A stretch of DNA of 64,000 nucleotides from Welwitschia mirabilis. Its lineage: Eukaryota > Gnetophyta > Gnetopsida > Welwitschiales. The number at the start of each line of letters is the position of its first letter. Position 1 is the first letter of the stretch. This document shows positions 9,740 through 21,369 of this stretch, piece by piece. The notes under the pieces were generated by a model. That model saw only the letters and a list, made by a program, of their open reading frames with translations, ran no database searches and was not told the DNA's origin. Location of the stretch: the NCBI GenBank assembly GCA_051453625.1, contig JBOZIK010000001.1, positions 112,576,005 to 112,640,004 on the forward strand. The letters run 5' to 3'. A program made the translations under genes and the position numbers.

Positions 9740-12700
9740 ACTCAATGTTGTGCAGTAAGGAGAATTGAAACATATGATTCACAAGTCTTAAAAAATTGTC
9801 AAGTTTGAAGATCTTTAGAGAAGCCACTTGGATAAGCCTCTTATATAGCCTACAGATGCTGCAAGGCTTGAAAAGTGGATTCAAAATGATGACAAAATTC
9901 ATGCAAGTATTCTTTTTTCAATAAATAACAACTTACATAGCATGATTAATGAGAATATTCAAGATATTGCATGCTCAATCTTGGAAGTTTCTAAAAATAA
10001 TTTTGACTCTAAATCTGATTTAGAATTTATTCATCTAGTGAAAAAAAATAATCAAATCAAAATGTGGTATGGAAAAGCACATGAAATGGTCAACATGTTG
10101 AGGCCACTCAAAGAAAATAGTGATAGTGATTTTAGAAATCAATGTATCACATGGCTTTTTCTCATTTAATCTTGTTTACATATTCTAGATTATAGAAATT
10201 TGTTATTAAGATTATAGGATAAGGATACATTGAAGACTTTTGACTTTTAACATTTGGCAAATAAGCCTATAGATTATAATAAAACCTTTGAAAATGATTG
10301 TCGAACATCCAGTCAAGATGATAATGTTGATGTTGCATTGAATGTTGATCTCAATAATGAAGCAAACTTTAGCCATTCCTCTTAGAATAGTAATAGAAGT
10401 AGAGGCAAAAGTAACAGAGGCTAAGGTCAAGGTAGAGATAATCAACATTCCTCCTATTAGAATACATTACAAAATGGATACAAAACTATAGTTTGTGAAT
10501 GATGTGGAAAGAAAGGTCATGTTGTAAGAAACTACAGAGTACCAGCTAATAAGATTGAGAAGTTTAAACAGCATGCAAATAATATTTTTAATAATGAAGA
10601 TGGTAATTCTACATTGTGTGATCAATATAATAGAGAAGATATTCATTTAATTCATGCCACATAGATACAGTGAACGAGGCCATCACATTATATTACTAAA
10701 ATCCCTTTCTATGAAGTAAGTGTTGTTTATGTTGAAATTAGATTTAATCTAGCTAAGATAATATCAAAAAACATGGTGACCGATGTCAATTCTTTCACAG
10801 TAACCACATAAACCATGGACATAGGTGCTACCCAGCATATGTCTTCAAATATATCTATGTTTACCACATTTGGGATCAATTGATAATTTCAGGTATACCT
10901 CAGCAGAATGGTATAGTAGAATGCATGAATCACACATTGATAAATCGTGAAAGAGCTTTGCTGCTGTATAAAAGTATGCCAACTTATCTTTAAGATGAAG
11001 CAATTCATATAGCCCTACAATGTGTAAAGAGGATCACACATCCAAGCAGTCTTAGACCCTGTTCTTTCCAACAATGGTATGAGGTTTAACTTAATGTTAG
11101 TCATTTTAAAGTTTTTTGTTCTAATTGTTTAGCACATGTTCTTAGTAAGCACCATATAAAACTTGGTGCATGTACAATCAAAGGAGTTTTTATTGGATAT
11201 CCTCATGATTAGAAAGATTACAAAGTTTTTGTTGCCTCTTAAAGAGCTATGTTAGTCTCTTAAGGTGTTGCCTTTAATGAAACAAAAAAAAAATGAATTG
11301 ATGACTTCGGATGAGCAAAGGAAGGCATTACAACCTCAATAATCAAATGAACAACTATATGAAATCAAGATTTCCAAATTTGGGAGATGATATGAAGGAA
11401 AAACTTATTCAAATTCTTCAATCTTATTATGGTGACAATATTTATACCAACATTCCGATAATGCCTTTTTCTCATTGTAGTGATAGAAGTTCTTCTCCAT
11501 CTATGCAATCTTCTTCTTCTTCAAGCTCTCCATTAAGCTTTAGAGATTCTAGAGGGTGAAACTTTAGGTGAGTATTTAGTTGTTCCTTCATGTAAAAGCA
11601 AAAAAGCCTGAAAGATCCTTAAAAAGATGAGACTGGATGAAATGAGTAAAATAGATACTAGAATTTCTACAGGGCAAGAATGCAATAATCAAACTTTGTT
11701 GAGATCAACCTATAAGATTGCATCCTACTGTAGATGATGACGCTCTTACTTACGCTGAAGCCACTCAAGATGCTAGATGGAGATGTGTGATGCAAACTGA
11801 GTATGAAGCTGTAATAAAAATTGGAACTTGAAAAGTTATTGAACCACCTTTTGGAAGAAAAGTAGTGCTAAAACAAGTGGGTGTTCAAAACAAAGTTTAG
11901 ATCATAGAAAACCTTTGATTAACTTAAGATACAACTTGCAGTTATAGGATTTTTACAGAAACATGGAATTGACTAGAAGGAAATTTTTCCATCTATAGCT
12001 AAATGGCTTTCAATTTGAATTTTTATTTCTATTACTACACAACAGGGTTCATTGATACATCAGAACTGTCTTTTTGAATGGTAATCATGAGGAGGAGATT
12101 TTCATGGCACAACCTAGAAGTTTAGGAACATAAGTTTGGAGACAAAAAAAAACTCTCTATGGTATGAAATAAGCACCACGTGCTTGGTATCATAATTTGT
12201 CTTGTAGACTAAAATAGATTGGTTTTGAAATGGGTAATTATCAAGGTATTGATGTCACTCTATTCATTAAAAAATAAGAAGATAAATTCACTTTTATTGT
12301 TGTATTTGTTGACGACATATTAATTATAGGAAATTGTGTCTAGTCAATTAGAATGATAAAAGAGGATCTAGCTAAAACCTTTGAAATCACTAATCTTAGA
12401 CCAATGAAATATTATTTGGATGTAGAAGTTTAAGAAGAAGATGGTAACATTGTTATTTCTCAACAAAAATGCATTAAAGATCTTCTAGAAAAAATTCAAA
12501 TGGAAATTTGCAAGGAAATCACTACACTAATGGAAGTGGAAACTAAATTGTTAGATGATGATGGTTCACCACTTTGTAATACTACAATTTATAGAATGTT
12601 AGTTGGATGTATCATTTATGCAACTAATACAAGACCAAATATAGCATTTATAGCCAGTTAATTGTCAAAGTTCATGTAGAAACCACATCGAAGTCACTAG

Positions 12701-13245
12701 AATGAAGGTATTAAAGTTCTACGATATTCAAAGTTATATGGCATTATGGGTTTTGTGTATGAAAAGAATGAAGAATTTAGAGTGTGTGCATACTCAGATG
12801 TAGATTTTGTAGGAGATATAGATACTATAAGATCAACAGTAAGGTATAACACCTTTCTACACAATTCACCTTTCTTATAAAAATCCAAGTTATACAAGTT
12901 AGTTGCAGATTCTTTAGCAAAAGTAGCATCTATTGCAGAATCAGAAACTTGTGAGGAGATTGTTTGGCTACATAAACTATTAGCATTTGTAAACATATTG
13001 TAAAAGGGTTGAAATAGCTACATGTGAATAATTAATTTGCAATTCACATAGCAAAGAATGGAGTGTTTAATGAATGTATAAAGCACATTCATACAAAGTA
13101 TCACCAAATTTGAGAACTTTTTCAAGAAGAAACCATCAGTTTATCACATTATCCAATTATAGAACAAATGGTAGACATTTTGACAAAGCCACTTAGTAGG
13201 TTAAAGCATGTGTATTTCAAAGATTCTATTGGCTTGTAGCTAAAC
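9740..13245 (+). pseudogene. Copia-1 gag-pol relic
   Basis: Decayed Ty1/copia polyprotein. In order: gag (KLEKWIQNDDKIHASI into INENIQDIACSILEVSKNNF, to about 10169); a zinc knuckle at 10494-10541 reading CE-stop-CGKKGHVVRN; the protease signature TMDIGATQHMSS at 10812-10850; only the end of integrase (GIPQQNGIVECMNHTL, from 10887); RT starting near 11715 with the FVDD active site at 12305-12316; RNase H with AYSDVDFVGD near 12790; and the tail EQMVDILTKPLSRLKHVYF to about 13240. Most of the integrase core is deleted between protease and 10885. At least a dozen stops and frameshifts make it non-functional. Family membership is certain. Confidence 0.9.
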
Positions 13246-13777
13246 AAAAATCCTAGAATAGGTTTGAATATGAAGAGAAAATGCTAAGATATGCTTTGAA
13301 AACCTCCTTGTGAGGCAAATATGTATTAGTAAGCCTTTGCAAGTCCTCTCTAGTGAAAACCAGATTTTCAGCATAAGAAGGGCTTGGTTGTACTTGTTTC
13401 AAAAAAATTAGAACATATTAAAACTAGTTTACAGGCATAGGGGATGACTAAATAGTATATGAAAGCTTAGTTGATTTGTAGCAACATCTCTTTTTTGTGT
13501 ATTCTTAACTATCTAGTATCTGAAGACCACCTAAGCCATGTTGGATGTCTTCATCACTTCATTTATGTATCATCAATATTCTCGGATAGGATAACACATG
13601 GGATTTTGGGGATGACCTCCTAGTTGAAATATCTATAATCCACTTGAATAGTGACTCTAGATATTCTCAGATTTTTAGAATTGCATTTGCATGTGGTTTT
13701 CCTCTAGGTGCTTCATTTCCTTAGAAAATATTTTCTACCTATATTTGCATTGTAGCTACATTGAACTTTCAACCATT

Positions 13778-13788
13778 AAGGAGGAGAA
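13778..13788 (+). other. Polypurine tract of copia-1
   Basis: AAGGAGGAGAA directly precedes a TGTTAGAATAC LTR start, the usual arrangement in plant copia elements. Confidence 0.7.
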
Positions 13789-13960
13789 TGTTAGAATACA
13801 CTAATGTTAGAATACTCATGTTTTGTCCCACATGTACAAGGATGTAAAATCACTCTAGTCAGTTGGGTATTTAATCCCCAATGGCTTATCATAATAATCA
13901 TCTAAATACGAAGCATTGGAGAGCAACGGGTTTTGCATGCATTAGAGAATGGCCAAAAAT
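13789..13960 (+). repeat. Copia-1 3' LTR, partial
   Basis: Begins TGTTAGAATAC after the polypurine tract, and ATGTTAGAATA recurs 17 bp later. The 3' boundary is uncertain because LINE-1 sequence begins shortly after. No matching 5' LTR is visible in the window. Confidence 0.55.
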
Positions 13961-14231
13961 AGCTAAGCGGAGGTTCTACATGCGCGTTTAAGAGCAGCAC
14001 AGCCTGAGGGCTGCCTTGGAACCAAACCTTGCATACATTTGTGACTTGATCAAGTACTTAAAGGCATAAGATTTTCAGCGGTGGGAGATTGCTTTTCAGC
14101 ACGTCTGTGAAGTTCACGTAAGATCAACTGTGCATGTAGAGCTCTTCACCGTAGGAGGTCCTACATGCGTTGGTGTGGCATCTTTTCAGGGAAGTTTACT
14201 CTCCTTCAGTTTTCTCTTCTTTTTCTTTTGA

Positions 14232-15459
14232 ATGACCTCGAATAATTCAGCTTCGTCAATTTTAAATGCATTTGTTAAAAAACGTAAACTAGAAATGGTC
14301 GATATGGCTTTTAAGTCCACGCCAACAGTTGAAGAAAACAATATGGCCTCGAATGATGATTACGTCATTGTCGACTTGAAGTTCCTCTAAGACCTTCTTA
14401 ACAAAACTGTGCGTACTTTTGAACAACTATATGCTATTGGTTTCTTCACTGATAGAATTTCTTCCCTTTCAGTTCTCAATGACTAGATTCAAAAGAACTG
14501 GGTGAACAGAAATATTAGAGTCTCTGTAGTCTCAAATATGATGAAAGGCTTCTTTCTTTTCAGCTTTGAAACTAAAGATATAATATATTGGATGAAACAG
14601 CAGCCGGTTTCTGCAACCTTGGTTTAAAGGTTTTAATCCAGAAAAAGCCTCTTAAAGTACCATTCTCGTATGGATTGAATTCCCAAACCTCCCAGTTAAT
14701 TTTCTACCTCATGTTGATGTCTTAGCTACTAAAATTGGACATGACATAGGAATGGAAACCTTTACAAGGTTTCGTGCTCGCCTCACAAGAAGGATCTGTG
14801 TCACTGTTGATTTAAATAAGCCATTACCTGAGGTTATCCTATTATCAGGTGATGGAGAAATTATTCTCCAAAAGGTTACTTATTTAACTTTACTAAATCA
14901 TTGTTATTATTGTAAAGAATCAGATCATGTAAGGGCACATTGTCCTAAACTCTTAACTAAAATGGAAGCTGACAGAGTTTTAGTAGAAAAAGTAGCTAAA
15001 GAACTCCATCAAAAAGATCTTATGCAAGAAAATCACCAGACCCCACCAGAAGGGGACAAAGCCAATCACACTACTCAGGAACCATTCATAATTAATATCA
15101 ACAAAAGCAATAAAAAGAATTCACATAAAGGGAATACTTCTCAAAGTGCTACAGAGGAATTAAACACTAGAAGTTAGGAGAATAATCAAGAGAGTACTAA
15201 AAATCCTAAGTTAACACATAAGAAAAACAATTCAGAAGAAGGATGGCAAACTGTAAGCAAGAAATCTTATGCTCATGTTACAAGGGTTAATCCCTTATTT
15301 ACTCCTTTTGGGCTCATGAACAACACAACAAGATCTGGCAGTGGTATCATGAACCAATTCAGAAGACAAAGCAGATCAGTAGCTAATAGTTTTGAATCTA
15401 CGAACTCCTGGCAAGCCATTAGAGAGGGGATTGGGTCCCTTGCTGATCTCAACTCATGA
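14232..15459 (+). pseudogene. LINE-1 ORF1 (nucleic-acid-binding, CCHC)
   Basis: ATG at 14232 opens MTSNNSASSILNAFVKKRKL. Stops interrupt it at about 14388 and 14485, and the frame shifts near 14640. From there FPNLPVNFLPHVDVLATKIG, then ETFTRFRARLTRRICVTVDL resembles the DUF4283-type N-terminal domain of plant LINE ORF1. A zinc knuckle CYYCKESDHVRAHC follows, then a Gln/Asn/Lys-rich tail, one stop at 15175, and GWQTVSKKSYAHVT. The reading ends at TGA 15457-15459, which overlaps the ATG of ORF2. ORF1 proteins coat LINE RNA. This copy cannot make an intact product. Confidence 0.8.
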
Positions 15460-17904
15460 ATCTTATCTTGTGAAATATTTGAGGACTCTCAGACACCCGA
15501 AGAAAATATATTGTCCAAGATTATATAGCTAAAAAACGTCTAGATATAGTTTTTCTTCAGGAAATTAAAATTCAAGGTTTTCAACTTCAAGCTACTTGTA
15601 ATAGCATTTTTCCCAAGAGCACTTCTTTTATATCTTGTCATTCTAGAGGCAGAGGAGGAGTGGTTATTCTGCTTCACTATAAGTTTAATAACCAGATTAT
15701 TGATCACGGTCAAGACCCATGAGGTAACTGTGTTTGGATTCATTTAAAATGGAATAATTCTATTGTTGGCATGACTAATATCTATGTCCCTTGTAGTATC
15801 CCAGACAGATGTGCTTTATGGAAGTGGCTTCATGACTCTCTTTCAAAAGCTTCTTGGACCTTGGTTGGAGATTTTAATATGACTGAAAGGGATGTAGACA
15901 AACAAGGAGAAAATGAAGGTGTTCTTGATATTAATGAGCTCGACAGTTGGATGTCATTTAAAAGCAAATTTCAGTTGCAAGACGTCAATGCTACCAAAAG
16001 AATTAATTCTACTAAAGAATGGTTCACCTGGTCTAATGCCAGAGCTGGATCAAGTTTCATTACTTTTTGACTTGACTGCGTCTATCTGTCCTCAGATCTA
16101 TAAATATTACTATTTCCCATCATAAGAAGCTCCCAGTTTCAAGTGACTACACTCAAGTCTTATGAAACCACTTCCCCATTTTATGGTCCATCCAATCCTC
16201 TTTTGCTCAGCCCGTCAACAAAGATCTCTTTATTTTTAACACCGCTTTTCTTCAGAATAACAATAAGTATTCAGTTCTCATGCATATTTGGAATCTAATT
16301 CTTTGTGTCGTAAGTAATGATGGATGGATTTACTGGTGTGACAACAGTATTTTATGCACTCAGCATTTCGCTAAACGTGCAGGTAAACTATTAGCAACAA
16401 ATATAGATTCTCATCAGAAAAGTCTCATGTTAGAAGTAGAATTTCATCAATTAAAAGTTAACTCTGGGCATTGTAACAACCATGATTTTAATCTGCTAAA
16501 AGTTTATAAAGATAGACTAAGACGAGTCGAGCACTATAAGGCTCAAGATGTTCACCTTCGTGCCCGCTTGTCTTGGCTAAGAATGGGAGATCAAGCTTCA
16601 TCTTATTTTTTCAAATTTTTAAAAGGTAAATACTCCTCTCCTCATATCGAAGTGATTGAAGATGGGAACGTTATTCACACCTCTAGAGAATAAATTCTTC
16701 AAGTGTTCTTTAATCATTAGGCTCAGGTGTTCTCTGCCAATACAGTTGATAACACAGCTATCGATGCTTGTCTCAGCAATCTTCAGCCCTTCAAGCAAAA
16801 AATGTTTGGTGATGATCAATGCCTCTCTAAAACTAAATTTCTTAATTCCCTTCAAGAGCTTAAGGATGGTGAATCTCCAGGTTTAGATGGCCTTCCCAGA
16901 GAATTCTTCTCTAAATTCTAGCACAGAATTGGATCGGATGCTTATAATGTTTACAAAGAAGCTTTAGATAACAGATTCCTAGGGACTTATCTCAACACTG
17001 GAAGAGTCAAACTTTTGCCTAAATCTGATGACTCGCATAATATTAATAAATGGAGACCTATCACTCTTTTGAACGTGATATATAAAATTATTGCCAAGGC
17101 AATGGCCAACAGATTAAAGAAATTCCTTCATACTCTCATCCGTAAAGAGCAAACCGGTTTTATTCAGAATAGGTACATCTTGGACGTGTTAACTACTATT
17201 GAATCTATGCATTGGGTGACCACCTCCTCTCAACAAGATATCCTTTTGAAGCTCGATTTTGCTAAAGCCTACAATAGACTCTATTGACATTTCCTTACTA
17301 GAGTCATCTATCATCATCAACTTGGAGAAGTCTTTGAAAACTATGTTTAGATGTTTCTAGCTGATGCGACTTCTGTTATTTGCATTAATGGTGGGTTCTC
17401 TCTGCCCATATCCCTTCAGAAATCAGTTAGACAGTGGTGTCTCTTAGCTTCATACCTTTTTATCATAGCAGTAGATGCTCTTGGAGCTCTTCTTAAAGCT
17501 CACCGTTCTTCGGGCAATCTTCGCGGTATTAACTTTCCTAATGGCAATATAGTTCTATACAACCCTCACCGTTCTTCGGGCAATCTTCGTGGTATTAACC
17601 TTCCTAATGGCAATATAGTTATATACAACCAATTTACTGATGATACATTTCTTTTGATTAAAGAAATTGAATCGAACTTTCAGGAAGCTATAGATACTCT
17701 AAAAGTTTACTGTCTAGCTTTAGGTTCCTAAATTAACTAAAAAAATCCACTGCCATTCACTCCACTAGCACAGAGAGGCCTGCTTAGTCCTACCATTTCA
17801 ATATCCAGTGGCTTTCACCTATTGGTTGTTTTAAACTTTTGGGAATCCTTATAGCTTTATTAGATAATCCATCCAATATGTGGCAGATGGTTATTGAGAA
17901 GGTT
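15456..17904 (+). pseudogene. LINE-1 ORF2 (endonuclease and reverse transcriptase)
   Basis: The frame opens at ATG 15456. The APE-type endonuclease is recognisable by RRKYIVQDYIAKKRLDIVFL followed by QE, RGRGGVVILL, and the WTLVGDFNMTE block (15855-15890). After a frameshift near 16060 the frame from 16280 carries the linker and RT: SPGLDGLPREFF, WRPITLLNVIYKIIAKAMANR, TGFIQNRYILDVLTTIES, LKLDFAKAYNRLY, and the active site FTDD (17633-17644; usual form YADD). A 66-bp in-frame tandem duplication (17501-17632) lies just before it. Stops stand where Trp, Gln or Arg are expected (15471, 15480, 15720, 17285, 17348). The 3' end is lost at the gap. Confidence 0.88.
17501..17632 (+). repeat. 66-bp tandem duplication inside LINE-1 RT
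   Basis: Two adjacent units (17501-17566, 17567-17632) both start caccgttcttcgggcaatct and differ at a few bases. The length is a multiple of three, so 22 codons are repeated without shifting the frame, directly before the catalytic FTDD. Confidence 0.9.
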
Positions 17905-18004
17905 NNNNNNNNNNNNNNNNNNNNNNNNNNNNNNNNNNNNNNNNNNNNNNNNNNNNNNNNNNNNNNNNNNNNNNNNNNNNNNNNNNNNNNNNNNNNNNNN
18001 NNNN
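17905..18004. other. Assembly gap (100 N)
   Basis: Run of exactly 100 N, a length often used for gaps of unknown size. It separates the LINE-1 3' side from unassigned sequence. Confidence 0.99.
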
Positions 18005-18451
18005 AAGATCTTTCCTTTTGTAGCTTCCTCCTCTCTTCCTCAAAGTTTTCCCTATTAATCTTTCAAAATGAGGAACTATGGATGCTTTAGGGGCACCCCT
18101 TTTCAGCTCAATACCTTGAGGACCTATGTGGATGGCATCACTAATAAAAGGAATATCAATGTAAATGGTAGTGTTACCTATGTGGGTAGATCTGTCATTC
18201 TAGTTTCTGAAGAACTATTTTGAATGACCAGGATCATGACCTCTGAGGCTAAGAACATATGAGTCCCATCTAGCAGCTTGGAAGGCCTTCCAAGTTTGCT
18301 CATGGTTCAGCAACACATCATGCTTTGTTGGCTCTGTTCTTAAGGCTTTTGCCATGTCTTCTGGTGCATTGAAGTCAAAGCAGCTATTCTGGCATTATTC
18401 TGATGCTCCACTTTGACGCGGTTCAGACGCTCTCTACTATGCATTGCCCTA
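18005..18451 (-). other. Unassigned sequence with coding-like minus-strand reading
   Basis: The minus strand reads ALRTEPTKHDVLLNHEQTWK, continuing AFQAARWDSYVLSLRGHDPGHS, then after stops IGNTTIYIDIPFISDAIHIG. The polar, protein-like composition suggests a decayed retroelement ORF, but I do not recognise the family. It could be the 3' part of LINE-2 or a separate fragment between two gaps. Confidence 0.3.
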
Positions 18452-18481
18452 NNNNNNNNNNNNNNNNNNNNNNNNNNNNNN
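18452..18481. other. Assembly gap (30 N)
   Basis: Run of N at the 3' side of the LINE-2 zf-RVT frame. Confidence 0.99.
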
Positions 18482-19860
18482 TGTGTTGTCATGGTTTTTA
18501 TAGACATGGATTTGATCTAGCTCTCCAATCTGCTTAATGATTTTGAATTTCAACTTTGGAAGAGAGATATTTTTCCTGCTGAAAAATGATATTAACCTAT
18601 GTGTCCGTAGAAGCGATGCACCAATGATCATGAAGTCATTTTTCCTAAAAGAATTGAAAGTGTCCAAGCTAATATGAGGAAGAGGGAATATATTCAAGCT
18701 TCTCCGAAGATCTTTTGCAATAGAACATTGAATGAATAGGTGATTTTGAGATTCATTTTCTTTATGGCACATAGGACAATCTTGATCAACACTTAAATTC
18801 CTTTGAATGAGCTTATCCGCTATTGGAATACAACCCTTTAACATATACCACCAAAACCTCTTTTTTTTTCCGAGAATATCCAGTTTCCATAATTTTGTCC
18901 ATCTATAGTTGTAATCAAACAAATTATGATAGATTTCTGAGATGCTTATTTTGCCATTTTGAATAGGAAGAGCTTGATTTTCAAAAACCTGGGGCCAAAC
19001 CTCTCTCATTGAGTGAATCATGTGTCTCCAGAAAGTGGAGTGCCTTCCTTTATCTCCATAATTCTCTTTAAAGAATATTATTATCTAACAAGAACCTACA
19101 AGAACCTACAGTAGTGCTTTACAGGAATGCATTTGCTCATGTGCATCGTTTTTCTAACTCCAAGGCCACCTACTTTTTTTGGCATAGCTATCTACTCAAA
19201 GTTTATAAGATGCAATCTCTTGTGGCACTTGCCACCCGACTAAATGAAATCTCCGATAATATTATCAATCAAGCCGGCATACTTATTGGATATAGGGAAG
19301 CAACTCGTAGGATAAATGGTCATGCTTACTAAACAAGATTTGGCAAGAAGGATTTTTCCTACACTTAATAAGAATTTGTTGTCCCATCTAGTCCATCGAG
19401 CTACAATCTTCCTTACCAATGAAGGCCAAATATTATCAGCAATCTGATCAAAATCAAAAGGAGGCCCAAGATAAGCATCACGGAAGTCTGCTTGCGAACA
19501 TTGAAAAACCTTCAAGATATCTGCCTTCCTTTTCTAAGGAGTGTTGATAAAACTTAGATTTATGCCAATTTATTGGAAGGCCTGAGAAATTGTGAAAGTC
19601 ATTCAAGAGGCTACGAGCTTGCCAAGCCACAGAAAGGCTAGAGCCCAAACATAAAAGAGTATCATCTATGAACTGGAGAATGAGATGAGACGAGGCTAAT
19701 TCAGTAGTTGATATCTGATTCTATAAGAAAACCCTAGCTAAGGAATTCATCATGAGAACAAAGATGCTAAGAGAGAGGGTATCATCTTGATAGAGGCCAC
19801 TACTACCTTGGAAATAGTTGTACCTCTCTCCATTGATCATAACAAAAAAGGTTGGCATTG

Positions 19861-19970
19861 CAAGGGGCTGGTCGTCGGGATGGGCGCGATGACCAGTATT
19901 GACCCGGCCGACGGGGAAAGACTTGAAGAAGCGAATGAGACACCTGAGAGGCACGGGTATAGCGCGCTCC
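19861..19970. other. GC-rich patch inside LINE-2 RT
   Basis: About 110 bp of clearly GC-rich sequence (words such as gggatgggcgcgatgac, acccggccgacgggg, tagcgcgctcc) between two recognisable RT blocks of the AT-rich LINE-2. Its right edge coincides with a 50-bp tandem duplication. Composition and CpG content differ sharply from the flanks. It may be a small foreign insertion (organellar or other). I could not identify the source. Confidence 0.55.
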
Positions 19971-20064
19971 TATAACACATAATCTACTATTTCCCATTGA
20001 ACTATGTCAAATGCTTTGGCTATAACACATAAACTACTATTTCCCACTGAACTATGCTTTGGCT
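19971..20064. repeat. Imperfect 50-bp tandem duplication in LINE-2 RT
   Basis: Two copies starting tataacacata at 19971 and 20021; the second lacks about 7 bp. On the minus strand each encodes the KAFD-V-QWE region of RT (AKAFDIVQWEIVDYVL in one). The duplication breaks the frame. Confidence 0.85.
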
Positions 20065-21369
20065 ATATTGAGCTTTAGAAACATTGCAGGTGGTTGTTTT
20101 TTTTTCTTTTTTTAGGTTGCAAATAGAGAATTTCATCAGCAAGGATGATGTTGTGATGGATGACTCTACCTGAAACAAATCTAGATTGAGAAGAGAGAAC
20201 CATATCTGAAAGGAGCACTTTAAGCCTATCTATAATAATCTTGATGCAAATCTTGTAAAAAACATTACAAAAACCGATTGGCCCATATTGATAAGCACTT
20301 TCTACATCTTCCATTTTGGGAATAAGAGTGATGAGAGTGTGATTGAATGGTTTGTAGAAGGTACTTTTTCTGAAAGTTTCTTAGATTGCATCACACACAT
20401 CGAATTTGATAATATCCTAGAAGGCCGATAGAATTCTACAATGAATCCATTGGCGCCTGCTGCCTTGTTCTTTTTCATTGAGTTAATAGTATTTCTGATT
20501 TCATCTTCTACAACTCTTTGGCTAAAGTAGCATTACTGCTCTTCAGTGATGGGAGGGCCAACTGGGACACTGCTTAAAACCACCATCTTTTTTGTAAAAA
20601 GGTTTTTGAAATAATCAACAAAAAAATTACCAATTTGGGTGTTGGTCTTATAGTGCATTGCAGACGCACTCCACTGTATACCATTCTTTTTTCTATGTTT
20701 GTTCGTTGTCTAGAAAAAGCACTTTGTATTACAGTCCCCTTCTTTAAGCCACTGAATTCTGGATCTTTGTTTCCAGTAAGTTTCTTCCTTTGAACATATA
20801 TCATGAATTTGAGTAATAAGATGCTTTTCATAACTTGGTTCTATATTGGTAGCCTCATTGTGCTTCTAGATAATAGTGAGTTCTTCTACTAATTGATTCT
20901 TAACATTTCTGAAAGAATTATTCAACTGTTTCTTCCAAATGATTAACTCATACCTTAATATTTTGAGCTCTTGAAACAATTTGTAAGTAGAGGTACCTTT
21001 CACCAGAATATTCCAAGTATGCTTGATGAATTCAATGAAGTTTGAGTCTTTTAACCAAGAGTGTTCAGATCGGAAAAGAGATTTCTTTTGAGGGGAGTCC
21101 ATCATTAGGACTATAGGCCTGTGATCGGAGAAAAATCTAGCTTTTGCTTTGAGGAAAAGATGCTTATTTGAGTTTTTGACCAAACAACTGTCAATTCTAG
21201 ACCTAACAAGACAATGACCCTCATTTTAACACTACATAAAGTAACTTTATACAATAGGGGGACACATTACTTTACATCCAACATTAAAACCTAATGGAAC
21301 ACATAAACAATTCAAATAAGGACGATTTAACCTCACTCTGAAAAGCTTCCCCTTGAAAAAAAATCTGAC

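Larger units (their letters stand above)
13961..17904 (+). mobile_element. LINE-1: L1-type LINE, near full length to the gap
   Basis: Non-LTR retrotransposon with a leader of about 270 bp (two copies of a GGAGGT-Y-CTACATGCG word near 13972 and 14155), ORF1 (14232-15459) and ORF2 (15456 onward: endonuclease, then reverse transcriptase). The 3' part, including the expected zf-RVT domain and tail, is lost at the N run 17905-18004, beyond which a minus-strand LINE lies tail to tail. The 5' end directly follows copia-1's LTR, so it probably inserted in or beside it. No target duplication could be identified. Confidence 0.85.
18482..21217 (-). mobile_element. LINE-2: 5'-truncated L1-type LINE, minus strand
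   Basis: Sequence homologous to plant LINE ORF2 runs from the last part of the endonuclease (21217) through RT to the C-terminal zf-RVT domain near 18482. ORF1 and most of the endonuclease are absent, the normal outcome of incomplete reverse transcription. Its 5' edge lies against the RNase H end of copia-D. No target duplication was identified because the 3' side is lost in gaps. Confidence 0.85.
18482..21217 (-). pseudogene. LINE-2 ORF2 fragment (end of EN, RT, zf-RVT)
   Basis: Blocks in minus-strand order: RSRIDSCLVKNSNKHLFL and ARFFSDHRPIVLMMD (endonuclease end, 21212-21090); a linker with several frame changes; IGFCNVFYKICIKIIIDRLK and VLSSQSRFVSGRVIHHNIIL (20280-20130); the palm block FFVMINGERYNYFQGSSGLY then QDDTLSLSIFVLMMNSLARV (19860-19725; the usual motif is RQGDPLSP); LGPPFDFDQIADNIWPSLVR and KFLLSVGKILLAKSCL (19470-19330); GLGVRKTMHMSKC (19160-19120); and zf-RVT with KRFWWYMLKGCIPIADKL and CPMCHKENESQNHLFIQC (18850-18720). 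The YADD block is not readable. Many stops and frameshifts, so a pseudogene. Confidence 0.87.
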
